DNA from: Proteus columbae
Lineage (GTDB): Bacteria > Pseudomonadota > Gammaproteobacteria > Enterobacterales > Enterobacteriaceae
Reading direction: 5' to 3'
DNA: 64,000 nucleotides
Assembly: GCF_002777965.1 (NCBI RefSeq)
Contig: NZ_NGVR01000021.1
Span: 212,558 to 276,557 of the forward strand
Of this stretch, positions 26,586 to 36,635 are shown piece after piece. How positions within the stretch are numbered: position 1 is the first letter of the stretch; the number at the start of each line of letters is the position of its first letter. Below the pieces are notes generated by a model, which was not told where the DNA came from, did no database searches, and saw only the letters and a list, made by a program, of their open reading frames with translations. Made by a program: the position numbers and the translations under genes.

Positions 26586-27923
26586 TCAGAACCTTTTAAA
26601 TGTGTCGTCATCGGAAAATGAAAGTGGGCCAACTAAATGCTCTTGTTTGCTAACATCAGCAATCAACAATGGCATTAGTAAGAGTCCCATTAAGGCCGCA
26701 GCACTGGTTAATAATGCAAACATCCCAGTCCAACCATAATGCGCCATGACCTGACTTAATGGCCAACCTGCCATTGCCGCCCCTAAATAGGCAAACAATC
26801 CCAAGTAGCCAGTTACCGTACCTGCTGCGTTTTTATGGCAATATTCTGTTGCAGCAAGCCCGATTAACATCTGTGGTCCGAACACAAAAAAACCGATACT
26901 AAAAAAACAGGCTGCGAGCAAAGCATAATGATGAATTGGAATTAACCAAAGTGCTGTTACTGCGGTAAAAAGTCCGAGTGAAAACAGCAATATCATTGGT
27001 GCTCGTTGGCCACGGAATAATAAATCCGAGCCCCAGCCTGAACATAACGCCCCGAGTAAGCCACCTACTTCAAACAAAGAGAGAATGGCATTTGCACTTA
27101 ATAAATTGGCGCCATGTGTCTCTGATAACCAGATATTTCCCCAATCGTTAATCGCCATACGTATGAGATAAACCAAAATATAGGAAAAACCCAGTAACCA
27201 AATCATTCGGTTAAATAAAATGCTTTCTTTCAAAATAGTTAGCATGGGTTTAGGAGGAGATGCCTGCTCTTGACGTAATTCAAAAACATCGCGCCGCCAC
27301 ACACCCACAGTCGGAAGTCCTTCCTCTGCGGGTGTTCCTTTTAATCGTACACACAACCATAGCCCGATGATGATGCCGATAATCCCGGGGACAAGCAGTG
27401 CGACTTGCCAACTATAATGCGTCGCTAGCCACGCAGTTAAAATGGGAAGACTCATCCCGCCAAGGTTGATTGAGATATTCCATAATCCCCACCAGAAACC
27501 GCGCTCATTGCGTGAATACCAGTGTGTTAACAACCTTGCACAGGGTGGCCATCCAAAGCCTTGAAAGAAACCATTTAGTGCCCAGACCAAAAGCAGTGCA
27601 GGAAACGAAAGACAATAGGCAAAGATAATATTCATAATGCCCGTCATCACTAATCCCACACCCATAAACCAGCGGTATCCCCATTTGTCATGGAAAACAC
27701 CAGAAACAAATTTAGATAAACCGTAAGTGAGATAAAAAAGGCTGGCTATCCAACCGATATCCCCTTTATCTAAATTCAATTCAACTTGCATAACGGGCAT
27801 AACAAAGTTGACGCTTTTACGTGTGAGATAGAAAGTGGCATAACCGATAATCATCGACAGCATTAAATTTTTGCGCCAAAAGTTATAGGTCTTATTTATT
27901 GATGCCGAATTTTTACCTGACAT
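26586..27923 (-). CDS. uhpC: UhpC-like membrane sensor of the hexose-phosphate system (MFS)
   Basis: A 445-residue major facilitator protein of the organophosphate:phosphate antiporter family (GlpT/UhpT/UhpC/PgtP). Twelve membrane segments are seen; the family pattern YATFYLTRKSVNFVMP near residue 30 and the DKWGYRWFMGVGLVMTG loop near 80 are clear. Being next to uhpB and uhpA, it is most likely UhpC, which senses external glucose-6-phosphate and activates UhpB, and not the transporter UhpT. No separate uhpT follows; an afuABC importer takes its place. The gap to uhpB is 82 bp. Confidence 0.85.
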   Translation of the reverse strand: MSGKNSASINKTYNFWRKNLMLSMIIGYATFYLTRKSVNFVMPVMQVELNLDKGDIGWIASLFYLTYGLSKFVSGVFHDKWGYRWFMGVGLVMTGIMNIIFAYCLSFPALLLVWALNGFFQGFGWPPCARLLTHWYSRNERGFWWGLWNISINLGGMSLPILTAWLATHYSWQVALLVPGIIGIIIGLWLCVRLKGTPAEEGLPTVGVWRRDVFELRQEQASPPKPMLTILKESILFNRMIWLLGFSYILVYLIRMAINDWGNIWLSETHGANLLSANAILSLFEVGGLLGALCSGWGSDLLFRGQRAPMILLFSLGLFTAVTALWLIPIHHYALLAACFFSIGFFVFGPQMLIGLAATEYCHKNAAGTVTGYLGLFAYLGAAMAGWPLSQVMAHYGWTGMFALLTSAAALMGLLLMPLLIADVSKQEHLVGPLSFSDDDTFKRF

Positions 27924-28005
27924 AACATCCTCTTTGATGTTGCAAATGTAAAAAAAATGTCGCGAAAAAGAATGAGATAAGGTTGTAGATGACTAAGACT
28001 TATTC

Positions 28006-29562
28006 TTAGTTTTCACTGTTTTCTTTTGAATTTGTGGGTAAGTTAACAATTATTTTCGTACCGTGATGATTAATCACTTCCCATTCTCCGCCTAAAGCGC
28101 GAATGCGTTCTTCTATGCCTCGTAATCCAAAGCCACTGCTTTGTTGTGCAGATAATGAAGCTGGTAACATACCAACACCATTATCACTAATAATTAGCCG
28201 TAAACGGTTTTGGTTTTGAGTCAGTGAGATTTGGATATAGGTTGCATTAGCATGCTTACTAATGTTGTTTAATAGCTCTTGTACTAAACGGTAGAGGGTA
28301 AAAATAATGGTTTCGTTTTCAGGCTCTTTGTCTAACGAGTAATTAAAATTACAAGTAATGCCGTTGTCATCAAAAGCAAATTCATTGATTAAATGATGAA
28401 GGGCTTTTTCAAGCGACATTTCCTCTAAAACAGGAGGGCGTAATTGTCGGAGTAGCTGACGTGTAGATTGGTGAATTTGCAGTGCAAGCCGTTCGATTTG
28501 TTCCCCTGTTTGGCGAGTTTTATCGTTATCAGCCATCTTTTTTACTAACATAGATTGAATTTGGATGGCTGTAATATTTTGTCCAATTTCATCATGTAAT
28601 TCACGGGCAATGGCTTTTTTTACATCTTCTTCAGTGTGAACCAATTGCTCCATTAATTCGCGTCGAGCTTGGAGTTCTTGCTCTAAGCGTAAGCGATAAT
28701 GACGTAAATTATGGGCTAATTGCTGTTGGCGGCTTATTGCTATCCCTAAACCAATGCCAATAATAGCTTGCGTAGTTAAAAACATTTCTAACTCACGTAA
28801 GTCATTAAATGCGTCATTCACTTGGCGAGCAAACGTAATGATCAAACTGCCCAATATTGCGGATAATACGCCGCCTTGCCAGCCATATCGATACGCCATA
28901 AAGACATTAGGGATAAAAACTAGAATAACTAATAAGCGTTCTATCTCGGGTGTTAAGAAAAACTGTGCACTTAGTCCGATAAGGCAAAATAGAAATCCCC
29001 ACATGAGTAAGGACGTTCTTAATGGCGGATCGAGCGTGCCGTCAGAGACTAAAGCGCGACTTTGTAATTCGCGTAGATATTCATAAAGTAAAAAAACAAA
29101 AGGGGCGAGTAATATGCCACCAGTAACGGATGTCAGGAAAATACCGCTGGTGGTATTAATCACAAAACCAAGAATAAAGGCTTGTAGCAGGCTATTAAAG
29201 CCAACAGCACCAATTAATAGGGTTAAGCGTTGCCAATAAAGAGGATATCGCCACCAAATACGCTGAACTTCTAGCGCGACAACTAGGCTTAGTATTGGTG
29301 AGAGATAAATAATAGCGTGAGTAATTAATTGCTCTTGCGCTAACCAGTAATAAAGCCCCCATTCGGCAAATAACATCGGTAGCCAAAAGCGACGCCAAAG
29401 TAAAATTATTAGGGCTAATCGTAGACCTTGAGGTAAGAAAAGAGCAGCTTGTTGCCCGTTTTGACTTAAATAGAATCCAATCACCCAAAGTGATAGCCAA
29501 AGTAACGAGTAGGTGAGTAATAAAAAGAGGGATTGAAGAAGAAAACGCAGTCCTCTTTTCAT
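28006..29562 (-). CDS. uhpB: UhpB-like membrane sensor histidine kinase
   Basis: A 518-residue kinase. The first half (about 1-285) is a MASE1-type membrane domain with about eight helices. The cytoplasmic part has a HisKA_3 dimerisation domain with the phosphoacceptor H323 in ARELHDEIGQN, and a HATPase domain with the N box (VQELLNNISKHANA) and G boxes (DNGVGM, GFGLRGIEERI). It lies 1 bp after uhpA and 82 bp before the uhpC-like gene. With UhpC it should respond to external hexose phosphates and phosphorylate UhpA. Confidence 0.9.
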   Translation of the reverse strand: MKRGLRFLLQSLFLLLTYSLLWLSLWVIGFYLSQNGQQAALFLPQGLRLALIILLWRRFWLPMLFAEWGLYYWLAQEQLITHAIIYLSPILSLVVALEVQRIWWRYPLYWQRLTLLIGAVGFNSLLQAFILGFVINTTSGIFLTSVTGGILLAPFVFLLYEYLRELQSRALVSDGTLDPPLRTSLLMWGFLFCLIGLSAQFFLTPEIERLLVILVFIPNVFMAYRYGWQGGVLSAILGSLIITFARQVNDAFNDLRELEMFLTTQAIIGIGLGIAISRQQQLAHNLRHYRLRLEQELQARRELMEQLVHTEEDVKKAIARELHDEIGQNITAIQIQSMLVKKMADNDKTRQTGEQIERLALQIHQSTRQLLRQLRPPVLEEMSLEKALHHLINEFAFDDNGITCNFNYSLDKEPENETIIFTLYRLVQELLNNISKHANATYIQISLTQNQNRLRLIISDNGVGMLPASLSAQQSSGFGLRGIEERIRALGGEWEVINHHGTKIIVNLPTNSKENSEN

Positions 29563-29563
29563 T

Positions 29564-30196
29564 TTACAATGAGCCTGTGATCAACTGATTTTTTAAGGCG
29601 AAATGAACTAAATCGATGGTTGTCTCACAGCCTAATTTACCTAGTACATTGGCGCGATGAACATGAACTGTCTTATGGCTAAGATTAAGTTGTACCGCAA
29701 TTGTTTTTACATTAACACCTTGAATTAAAAGATTAAAAACCTCTTTTTCACGGGGCGTTAAAGTATGTAATGCATCTTCTTTTTCAGGTGTTTGTCGCAA
29801 TGCTTTCATCGCATCAGAACAAAGATAACAGCCACCTTGATGTACAGCACGTACAGCTTGTACTAGCTCTTCAGGGCCACAACGTTTGGTTAAATAACCG
29901 CGAGCACCAGAGTCTAGCGCACTTTGAACAAAGGCAGGGGTATCATAAATACTTAAAATAATAGTCCGAAAATCAGGGCGCTTTTGTTTTAAGCGGCTTT
30001 GGAGTTGTAGACCACTTTCGCCGGGCATAGAGAGATCCATCACGGCAACATCAATATCGTCATGTGCTAAATAAGGCCATGCTTCTTGCCCATTAGAATA
30101 TTCACCAACGATATGAATATCGGGTTCTAACATTAAGAGTTGTGCAAAGCCAGAACGCACAACAATGTGATCATCTACTAAAGCAACTTTTATCAT
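29564..30196 (-). CDS. uhpA: UhpA-like response regulator (NarL/LuxR type)
   Basis: A 210-residue two-component regulator: receiver domain with acidic pocket D8-D9, phosphoacceptor D54 in AVMDLSMPG and conserved K (LTKRCGPEEL), then a LuxR-type helix-turn-helix near residues 145-200 (LTPREKEVFNLLIQGVNVKT). It is the first gene of the uhpABC-afuABC cluster and in E. coli would activate uhpT; here the likely target is the promoter before uhpC or afuA. The gap region upstream (30197-30428) holds its own promoter. Confidence 0.9.
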   Translation of the reverse strand: MIKVALVDDHIVVRSGFAQLLMLEPDIHIVGEYSNGQEAWPYLAHDDIDVAVMDLSMPGESGLQLQSRLKQKRPDFRTIILSIYDTPAFVQSALDSGARGYLTKRCGPEELVQAVRAVHQGGCYLCSDAMKALRQTPEKEDALHTLTPREKEVFNLLIQGVNVKTIAVQLNLSHKTVHVHRANVLGKLGCETTIDLVHFALKNQLITGSL

Positions 30197-30378
30197 AATT
30201 TTTTATTAGTCAGGGAGTAGTCAGATAATGCTTATATGATTTATAACAAGCTACAGGAAGATAAGCGAGGAAAAAGGGATAAGAAACCTGATTTTGAATC
30301 TTATATCTCGTTTTTATCGAGGTGAATCGTGACAAGCAAATAATAGCAATAGGTTATTTATTGTTCTTGCTATTGTTT

Positions 30379-30407
30379 CCCATAAGCAGGGAACCTCTGC
30401 CTATGGG
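30379..30407. terminator. Hairpin between panD and uhpA
   Basis: CCCATAAGCAG (30379-30389) pairs with CTGCCTATGGG (30397-30407) with one mismatch, 22 bp after the panD stop. No strong U-tract follows on the minus strand, so it is a possible terminator only. Confidence 0.5.
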
Positions 30408-30428
30408 ATGTCAGTCATATTTTATTGA

Positions 30429-30809
30429 TTATGCAACTTGAACCGGCACTGCTTTTGCAATACGTTTCATCTCGTTGTTATCTTCAAAATAAGCAATATT
30501 AGGTTTATGGCTACGCGCATCACTATCAGGAATTTGCACATAAGAGCAAATAATTAAGCGATCGCCAACGGCGGCACGGCGCGCTGCTGCTCCATTGACT
30601 GAAATAATCCGAGAGCCTCTTTCTGCACAAATGGCATAAGTTGAAAAGCGCTCACCATTATCAACGTTATAAATATCAATCGCTTCATTTTCAAGAATGC
30701 CTGCGGCATCCATAAAATCCTGATCAATCGCGCAAGAGCCTTCGTAGTGAAGATCAGCTTGCGTGACTTTTACGCGATGAAGTTTGCCTTGTAACATAGT
30801 GCGTAGCAT
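30429..30809 (-). CDS. panD: Aspartate 1-decarboxylase PanD
   Basis: Makes beta-alanine from aspartate for pantothenate. The 126-residue proenzyme has the self-cleavage site G24-S25 (HYEGSCAID), after which Ser25 becomes the pyruvoyl group; K9 ([10 protein letters not shown]) and the YNVDNGERF and GAAARR segments are conserved. It is the last gene of panB-panC-panD, 32 bp after panC. Confidence 0.95.
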   Translation of the reverse strand: MLRTMLQGKLHRVKVTQADLHYEGSCAIDQDFMDAAGILENEAIDIYNVDNGERFSTYAICAERGSRIISVNGAAARRAAVGDRLIICSYVQIPDSDARSHKPNIAYFEDNNEMKRIAKAVPVQVA

Positions 30810-30841
30810 TGTTGTGTTTCCTATTTTTTTAATAATGAATA

Positions 30842-31693
30842 TTAAACAAGGTTAACTTGCTGGTTATCAATCAAGCGCGTATTACCCAGCCATGCAGCCA
30901 TTAAAATGACGGCTCGCTGGCTCTCTTCATTTAATGGTGTGAGTGTATCTGCATCACAAATAAAGCACTCATCTGCACGAAAACCTTGCTGCTCTAAGGT
31001 GTTTTTTGCATTTTGCAGTAGCTGATTAACATCATGATTACCTGACTTTAATTGTTCTGCAATTTCTTGCATCGCTTGATAAAGTGCAGGGGCTTGTTGT
31101 TTTTCGTTATCAGATAATAGGCGATTGCGCGAACTGAGCGCTAAACCATTTTTGTCACGTACGATAGCAACAGGAACGATGCTGATATCCATACATAAAT
31201 CGCTTACCATCTTTTTGATAATTTGCAGTTGTTGAAAGTCTTTTTCACCAAACATCGCAACATCAGGTTGTACAAGGTTAAAAAGCTTACTGACAACTGT
31301 TGTGACACCACGGAAATGACCAGGGCGGCTTGCACCTTCTAATACGCTAGACAATACAGGTACATCAACAGTGGTTTGATTTTCCATACCGTGTGGATAC
31401 ATCTCTTTCGCTGAAGGCGCAAAGATAATATCAACATGTTTATCACGCAGTAACTCGCAATCTTCTTGTAAAGTACGAGGATAATTTGCTAAATCCGCTT
31501 CTCTATCAAATTGAAGTGGGTTAACAAAAATAGATGTGATCACAACATCTGCGTGAATACGCGCCTCTTCAATTAATTTTAGGTGACCTTCATGCAGATT
31601 ACCCATCGTTGGAACCAATGCAATGCGTTTACCTTCTTGCTTTAATCGCTTGATTTCTCTGCGTAAGATAAGCGTAGTTTCAATAATTAGCAC
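30842..31693 (-). CDS. panC: Pantothenate synthetase PanC
   Basis: Joins pantoate and beta-alanine using ATP. The 283 residues match E. coli PanC. The nucleotide-binding [17 protein letters not shown] (HIGH-like HEGH) is at residues 28-44, and the second ATP motif is [10 protein letters not shown] (KMSKS-like) near 185. FGEKDFQQL is also conserved. It lies between panB and panD in the same direction. Confidence 0.95.
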   Translation of the reverse strand: MLIIETTLILRREIKRLKQEGKRIALVPTMGNLHEGHLKLIEEARIHADVVITSIFVNPLQFDREADLANYPRTLQEDCELLRDKHVDIIFAPSAKEMYPHGMENQTTVDVPVLSSVLEGASRPGHFRGVTTVVSKLFNLVQPDVAMFGEKDFQQLQIIKKMVSDLCMDISIVPVAIVRDKNGLALSSRNRLLSDNEKQQAPALYQAMQEIAEQLKSGNHDVNQLLQNAKNTLEQQGFRADECFICDADTLTPLNEESQRAVILMAAWLGNTRLIDNQQVNLV

Positions 31694-31735
31694 GGCGTGA
31701 CTCCTTTAAACAATATTGATAATTAAGATAATAAA

Positions 31736-32527
31736 TCAGTTAAATGAATGTTTTTCTTCGGGAAACAGGCCTTGTTCAACTTGTTGAACATAAAGACTAA
31801 CTGCACCTTTTAAGGAGCCTGCTTCTTGTAAAAAGTCTTTTGAAAACTTAGGTGCTTGAGGTGTTAAGCCTAATAAATCATGCATAACAAGAATTTGCCC
31901 GTCAGTGACATTACCTGCACCAATACCAATAACCGGCATTGTTAATGCGTCTGTAATCGCTTTTGCCAAAGTAACAGGAACACATTCCAATACCGCCAAT
32001 TGAGCACCCGCATTTTCAAGGGCAATAGCATCTTGCTTCAATTGCTCTGCTTCATCGTGCTCTCTGCCTTGGACTTTATAACCCCCAAAAACGTTGACAG
32101 ATTGTGGTGTTAGACCTAAATGAATACAGACAGGAACCGCACGCTCAGCGAGCATTTTAACGGTAGGAATTAACCAACTTCCACCTTCAATCTTCACCAT
32201 ATTAGCCCCAGCTTGCATCAGAATGCCGGCATTAAGACAAGCTTGCTCAGGGGTGGAATAAGACATAAACGGCATATCTGCAATCAAGAAAGCATTAGGC
32301 GCCCCCGCTCTTACACAACGAGTGTGATAGGCAATTTGCTCAACGGTGACAGGCAAGGTGCTGTTATGACCTTGTAGTGTCATACCCAATGAATCACCAA
32401 TCAGCATAGCTTGAATACCTTCTTGTGCAAAAAGGCGAGCAAAACTTGCATCATAAGCGGTGATTGTGGCGAATTTTTTCTTTTCTTGTTTATAGCGGTT
32501 CAGCGTTGAAAGCGTAGTGGGTTTCAT
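31736..32527 (-). CDS. panB: Ketopantoate hydroxymethyltransferase PanB
   Basis: Adds a hydroxymethyl group from methylene-THF to ketoisovalerate, the first pantothenate step. Starting at the ATG at 32527 ([13 protein letters not shown]) gives 263 residues, like E. coli (264). Conserved segments: [22 protein letters not shown] (metal-binding Asp), KIEGG and [20 protein letters not shown]. The frame is open up to 32578, but the upstream part is not conserved-looking. It leads the pan operon. Confidence 0.95.
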   Translation of the reverse strand: MKPTTLSTLNRYKQEKKKFATITAYDASFARLFAQEGIQAMLIGDSLGMTLQGHNSTLPVTVEQIAYHTRCVRAGAPNAFLIADMPFMSYSTPEQACLNAGILMQAGANMVKIEGGSWLIPTVKMLAERAVPVCIHLGLTPQSVNVFGGYKVQGREHDEAEQLKQDAIALENAGAQLAVLECVPVTLAKAITDALTMPVIGIGAGNVTDGQILVMHDLLGLTPQAPKFSKDFLQEAGSLKGAVSLYVQQVEQGLFPEEKHSFN

Positions 32528-32886
32528 TGTAACAAACTCCATTATTGTCGTTTTTTGTGTGTAGATAAAATTAATCACTTCACATAATTATTTGTTTATT
32601 AAAGAAAATGTTAGATTATCAAAATAAAGCCGCTTTCGATTGTAGCATTTAAGGACTAAAAACGAAGAAAAAGTAATTAAATGAGTAATGAAAATTAACA
32701 AATGATAATTTTTATTTATATTTATCAATTGTCTATATGTGAAAAATAAATATAAAAGAGTTTGGAGATTGAGACGGAGAGGTGAATTTAAAAAATCGAG
32801 GGAAATGAAAAGAGAAGAGATAGGCTGATACTGTTTATATTTTCTACAGTATCAACCTTTAGCATTAAGAACGCATTAGTGTGAAA
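32528..32886. other. AT-rich intergenic region between folK and panB
   Basis: About 360 bp. Its left end carries a hairpin at 32823-32857 (GGCTGATACTGT against ACAGTATCAACC, one G-U on the minus strand), 30 bp after the folK stop, probably the terminator of the dksA-pcnB-folK run. The rest is AT-rich and should hold the panB promoter. I see no gene. Confidence 0.55.
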
Positions 32887-33381
32887 TTACCACTTTTCCA
32901 TGCCATTTTCAGGCACTAACGCCAATCTATCTGCTAATAACTCACCATCAGGAAAGCGAAGATCGGGTGCTAATTCCGCTAATGGATAAAGCATAAATTC
33001 GCGTACTTTAAGCCCGTAATGAGGTACGGTTAATCGCTCGGTTTGGATCACGTCATCACCAAATAACATAATATCAAGATCAAGTGTTCTCGGTCCCCAA
33101 CGGTTGCCTTCTTTTCTAACACGACCTTGCGCTAATTCAATCGCTTGTGTGTTATTCAGCAACTCTTCTGGTGCTAATGTTGTATCAACCGCAACCGCGA
33201 CGTTAAGGTAATCAGGCTGATCTTGCGGTCCCATTGGACGTGTACGATACCAAGATGATTGTGCAATCAATGTGGTTTGTGGGATCTCACTGATTGCCTT
33301 AATCGCTGAATTCACCTGATTTTCAGGTGAATTCAAATTGCTACCTAAAATGATATAAACACGTTTTTTCTGTTTACTCAT
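32887..33381 (-). CDS. folK: HPPK, 6-hydroxymethyldihydropterin pyrophosphokinase FolK
   Basis: Transfers pyrophosphate from ATP to the pterin in folate synthesis. The ATG at 33381 overlaps the pcnB end by 8 bp, the same kind of coupling as in E. coli, and gives 164 residues. Signatures: YIILGSNL at the N-terminus, [17 protein letters not shown] and the HPPK motif [17 protein letters not shown]. Near its start (33307-33335) the gene contains a long perfect hairpin, described separately. Confidence 0.95.
   Translation of the reverse strand: MSKQKKRVYIILGSNLNSPENQVNSAIKAISEIPQTTLIAQSSWYRTRPMGPQDQPDYLNVAVAVDTTLAPEELLNNTQAIELAQGRVRKEGNRWGPRTLDLDIMLFGDDVIQTERLTVPHYGLKVREFMLYPLAELAPDLRFPDGELLADRLALVPENGMEKW
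33307..33335 (-). repeat. 13-bp perfect hairpin inside folK
   Basis: TGAATTCACCTGA (33307-33319) pairs perfectly with TCAGGTGAATTCA (33323-33335) over a 3-nt loop. It lies around codons 16-25 of folK, where such a strong RNA hairpin could slow ribosomes or stabilise the message end. It is fully within the coding sequence. Confidence 0.6.
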
Positions 33382-34927
33382 TGGTATTCTCGTGTCTAGA
33401 TGCCGGTTTTGCACTTGGATGACGAGGGCGTTTACGTGGACGTGGACGTCTGCGAATTGGCGCTTGGCCTAATTCAGAAACCATTGAGCGTTGTTGTGTA
33501 TTGTTAGAGGCTTGGAAATCAGCCCACCAACTTGCTAACGCTTCAAGCTCAGGATTGCGTTGTACATTGGCACGTAATTCCAGTAAATCGAACGCTGCAC
33601 GGAATTTAGGGTGCTCAAGTAATTTATTCGCACGACGACCTTGGCGTTTAGGTAAACGTTGCTGTAATTGCCAGATATCACGCATGGTTGTGGTAATGCG
33701 TTTTGGTATCGCAATAGTACGGCATTGCTCATCGAGAATATCATTCATCGCCATAGAGAAAGAGTCATAGTAAGAAAGACCACTTTCTTGGACTAATTTT
33801 TCGGCATGTTCAATTAATGGATACCACAGCATTGCCGCAAATAAGAACGCCGGATTGACTCGCATCTCTTTGTTGATGCGGTAGTCTGTGTTTTTGAGAA
33901 CTTGATCTAGCATTCTCTCCATCGGCGTATCGTGTTGCTCTGTCATTTTAGAGGCAATCAACGGAAACAGTGGCTCAAGTAATTGATGACGGCACATTAA
34001 CTTGTAAGTTTTGTAGCCTTGCCCTGTTTGTAATAATTTCAGTGATTCTTCAAAAAGACGAGCCGATGGAATATTACGTAATAAAGGAGCAAGTCTGGCA
34101 ATTGGCTCTGCGGTTTCTGGCGCAATTTGCATATCTAATTTGCTAGCAAAACGAATGGCTCTGAGCATTCTTACGGGATCTTCGCGATAGCGCGTTTCAG
34201 GATCGCCAATTAAGCGAATAATACCCGCTTTCAGATCTGCTAAACCGCCAACGTAATCACGTACAGCAAAGTCATCAACACCGTAATAGAGGCTGTTTAA
34301 TGTAAAGTCACGACGAATGGCATCTTCTTCAATTGAGCCAAAAATATTGTCGCGCAGTAACATGCCGCTTTGTGCTTGCTGGGATTGGTTGTTGTCTGAA
34401 ACTTCATGATCTTCATGAGAGCCGCGGAAAGTCGCAACCTCAATCACTTCAGGACCAAACATAATATGAGCAAGACGGAAACGACGACCAACTAAACGGC
34501 TGTTACGGAATAATCGACGTACATCTTCAGGTGTTGCATTAGTGGCAATATCAAAATCTTTTGGTTTTTTTCCCAGTAATAAGTCACGGACACCGCCACC
34601 AACTAAATAAGCCTGAAAGCCAGAGTTATTTAGGCGATAAAGCACTTTTAATGCATTATCACTAATGTCGTTACGTGAAATTGGGTGTTGATCTCTTGGG
34701 ATCACAGTCATTGGCAAATCACTCCCGTTCGCCTTTTCTTTATTACTCTTTTTTTTACGGGGACGGTCTGCGGATATAGCAGGACGCCGACGCACAGGTT
34801 TCTGTGTTTCTTGTATTGGTCGGTCAGATGCAGTGACTGGCCTTTCACTTGCTACCGGTTGTGTGTCTGATGACGTTGTTTGTCGCCCTAGCAGATTACG
34901 GCAGAAATGTGCTACTCGATTAAAAAT
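33374..34927 (-). CDS. pcnB: Poly(A) polymerase I PcnB, with AUU start codon
   Basis: Adds poly(A) to RNA 3' ends and so speeds decay; also affects plasmid copy number. The nucleotidyltransferase core ([20 protein letters not shown], with the catalytic DFD) and the RNA-binding part ([32 protein letters not shown] type) are intact. The E. coli N-terminus MFTRVANFCRK aligns with [11 protein letters not shown] here, where the first codon is ATT at 34927-34925, with AGGTG upstream; E. coli pcnB is known to start at AUU. The frame from ATG at 34981 is therefore too long. The protein (517 aa) is longer than E. coli's 465, mainly from a basic Pro/Arg/Lys/Ser-rich insert at about residues 18-70. Confidence 0.93.
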   Translation of the reverse strand: MFNRVAHFCRNLLGRQTTSSDTQPVASERPVTASDRPIQETQKPVRRRPAISADRPRKKKSNKEKANGSDLPMTVIPRDQHPISRNDISDNALKVLYRLNNSGFQAYLVGGGVRDLLLGKKPKDFDIATNATPEDVRRLFRNSRLVGRRFRLAHIMFGPEVIEVATFRGSHEDHEVSDNNQSQQAQSGMLLRDNIFGSIEEDAIRRDFTLNSLYYGVDDFAVRDYVGGLADLKAGIIRLIGDPETRYREDPVRMLRAIRFASKLDMQIAPETAEPIARLAPLLRNIPSARLFEESLKLLQTGQGYKTYKLMCRHQLLEPLFPLIASKMTEQHDTPMERMLDQVLKNTDYRINKEMRVNPAFLFAAMLWYPLIEHAEKLVQESGLSYYDSFSMAMNDILDEQCRTIAIPKRITTTMRDIWQLQQRLPKRQGRRANKLLEHPKFRAAFDLLELRANVQRNPELEALASWWADFQASNNTQQRSMVSELGQAPIRRRPRPRKRPRHPSAKPASRHENTNE

Positions 34928-35018
34928 ATGACACCTCGAATAATAAATTCTAATAATTAAAAAAATTAAGCGGCTAATCATAGCCTACTGAACATTTTTT
35001 GAGAATGCTTTGTGTGGT

Positions 35019-35930
35019 TTATTCATACCCTTGTTGCTGATGATTTTGTTTTAAAATCTCAGAAGGTGACCACTGCGCTATCGCAATTTCTAACAATGAT
35101 GCTAACGAATAATCTTGCCAACCCGCAATAACAGGCTGATTCAGAAACCGTAAAGCATCAATAATGACGGGTCTTGGATCAGTATCTGGCAACGCATGTG
35201 CGTGATTTTGTTTTGATAATTTATTACCGTCATGATTTATTGCTAAAGGTAAATGAGCATAACGCGGAATAGGTAAATTCAGTTGTTTATGTAAACTGAT
35301 TTGTCGCAACGTGGGATCAAGTAGATCGGCACCTCTAACAACTTCGGTTACACCCTGATAACTATCATCAATCACTGTCACTAGATTATACGCAAATAAG
35401 TTATCTTTTCTGTGAATAATCATATCTTCTAACACGATAGACGTACTCTTTGAATAATATGTACCTTGAATGACATCTTCAAAATGATAAACAGGATGCT
35501 GTTGGATCAATCTCCATGCACTTTCTTTATCAAAAGGTATCACATTATTTGTGAGCGGCTCCTGATGACGACAGTGGTTATCATACACGCCCCCTAAGTC
35601 ATGTAAACGATGGCGGCTACAATGACAGTGGTAGCAAACACCTTCTTTCCAAAGGGTGTGTAAAATTTCACGGTAAGCATCATGGCGTTGCGATTGATAA
35701 AGGATCTCTTTATCCCAAAACAAACCATAATGTTCTAATGTGCGAATAATTTGGAATGCAGTGCCGGGAGGTTCTCTAAGAGGGTCGATATCATCGATGC
35801 GCAGAAGCCAACGCCCGTGATGTGCGCGAGCTTGAAGATAACTGCCAAGTGCAGTAACCAATGAGCCAAAATGAAGTTGACCCGTTGGCGATGGCGCAAA
35901 GCGCCCAATATAGTCTGTAATCTCGTGCAT
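35019..35930 (-). CDS. gluQ: Glutamyl-Q tRNA(Asp) synthetase GluQ
   Basis: Charges glutamate onto queuosine in the anticodon of tRNA(Asp). The 303-residue protein is a shortened GluRS: HIGH-like motif in APSPTGQLHFGSL near residue 11, the KMSKS-like GNKLSKQNHA near 230, and a zinc site (CYHCHCSRH with a later Cys in YDNHC). It lacks the anticodon-binding domain. A hairpin separates it from dksA upstream. Its partner tRNA-Asp lies at the right end of this window. Confidence 0.93.
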   Translation of the reverse strand: MHEITDYIGRFAPSPTGQLHFGSLVTALGSYLQARAHHGRWLLRIDDIDPLREPPGTAFQIIRTLEHYGLFWDKEILYQSQRHDAYREILHTLWKEGVCYHCHCSRHRLHDLGGVYDNHCRHQEPLTNNVIPFDKESAWRLIQQHPVYHFEDVIQGTYYSKSTSIVLEDMIIHRKDNLFAYNLVTVIDDSYQGVTEVVRGADLLDPTLRQISLHKQLNLPIPRYAHLPLAINHDGNKLSKQNHAHALPDTDPRPVIIDALRFLNQPVIAGWQDYSLASLLEIAIAQWSPSEILKQNHQQQGYE

Positions 35931-35945
35931 CGAAAGATTCAGATT

Positions 35946-35974
35946 AACGCCTCAACGTATTCGGCTGAGGCGTT
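35946..35974 (-). terminator. Hairpin between dksA and gluQ
   Basis: AACGCCTCA (35946-35954) pairs perfectly with TGAGGCGTT (35966-35974), in the 53-bp gap after the dksA stop and before gluQ. A terminator at this place is known to limit gluQ expression in Shigella; here the U-tract is weak, so attenuation is inferred. Confidence 0.65.
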
Positions 35975-35983
35975 TGCTCATTA

Positions 35984-36439
35984 TTAGCCAGCCATCTGTT
36001 TTTCACGGATTTCAGCTAATGTCTTACAGTCGATACATAAATCGGCTGTAGGACGAGCTTCTAAACGGCGAATGCCGATTTCCACTCCACAAGATTCACA
36101 GAAACCAAAGTCATCATCTTCGACTTTTTTCAGTGTTTTTTCGATTTTCTTAATGAGTTTACGTTCACGATCACGGTTACGCAGCTCAAGACTGAATTCT
36201 TCTTCTTGTGCAGCACGGTCAACGGGATCGGGGAAGTTTGCCGCCTCATCTTGCATATGAGTAACGGTGCGGTTGACTTCATCCCTGAGCTGATTGCGCC
36301 AAGATTCAAGTATTAGCTTAAAATGCGCTAATTGGGCTTCGTTCATGTACTCTTCGCCCGCTTTTTCCTGATATGGCTCAACGCCAGCAATAGCGAGAAT
36401 GCTCATGGACGATGTTTTACGCTTTTGCCCTTCTTGCAT
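35984..36439 (-). CDS. dksA: RNA polymerase-binding factor DksA
   Basis: Binds in the RNA polymerase secondary channel and, with ppGpp, controls rRNA and amino-acid promoters. The start at 36439 ([20 protein letters not shown]) gives 151 residues, as in E. coli. The coiled-coil tip DxxDxA is present as [11 protein letters not shown], and the zinc finger has C-x2-C (CESCGVE) and C-x2-C (CIDCKT). RelA, which makes ppGpp, is in the same window at 50.9 kb. Confidence 0.95.
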   Translation of the reverse strand: MQEGQKRKTSSMSILAIAGVEPYQEKAGEEYMNEAQLAHFKLILESWRNQLRDEVNRTVTHMQDEAANFPDPVDRAAQEEEFSLELRNRDRERKLIKKIEKTLKKVEDDDFGFCESCGVEIGIRRLEARPTADLCIDCKTLAEIREKQMAG

Positions 36440-36635
36440 AATGCTTCTCCTACATACGCATTTCTGAATAATCCCCACCTTCAAAACAGGAAGGGGAAAA
36501 AATAGGGCGCTATAAATAGCAGATGCCCGCGAGGATAGCAATTATTCCTTCAATAAGTTTTCTCATGGTGTGAAGGCACGCAAGTAAATGTCCCTTTTTA
36601 GTTAAAAAATGCTTAACTAATGCCATGTATTTCAA

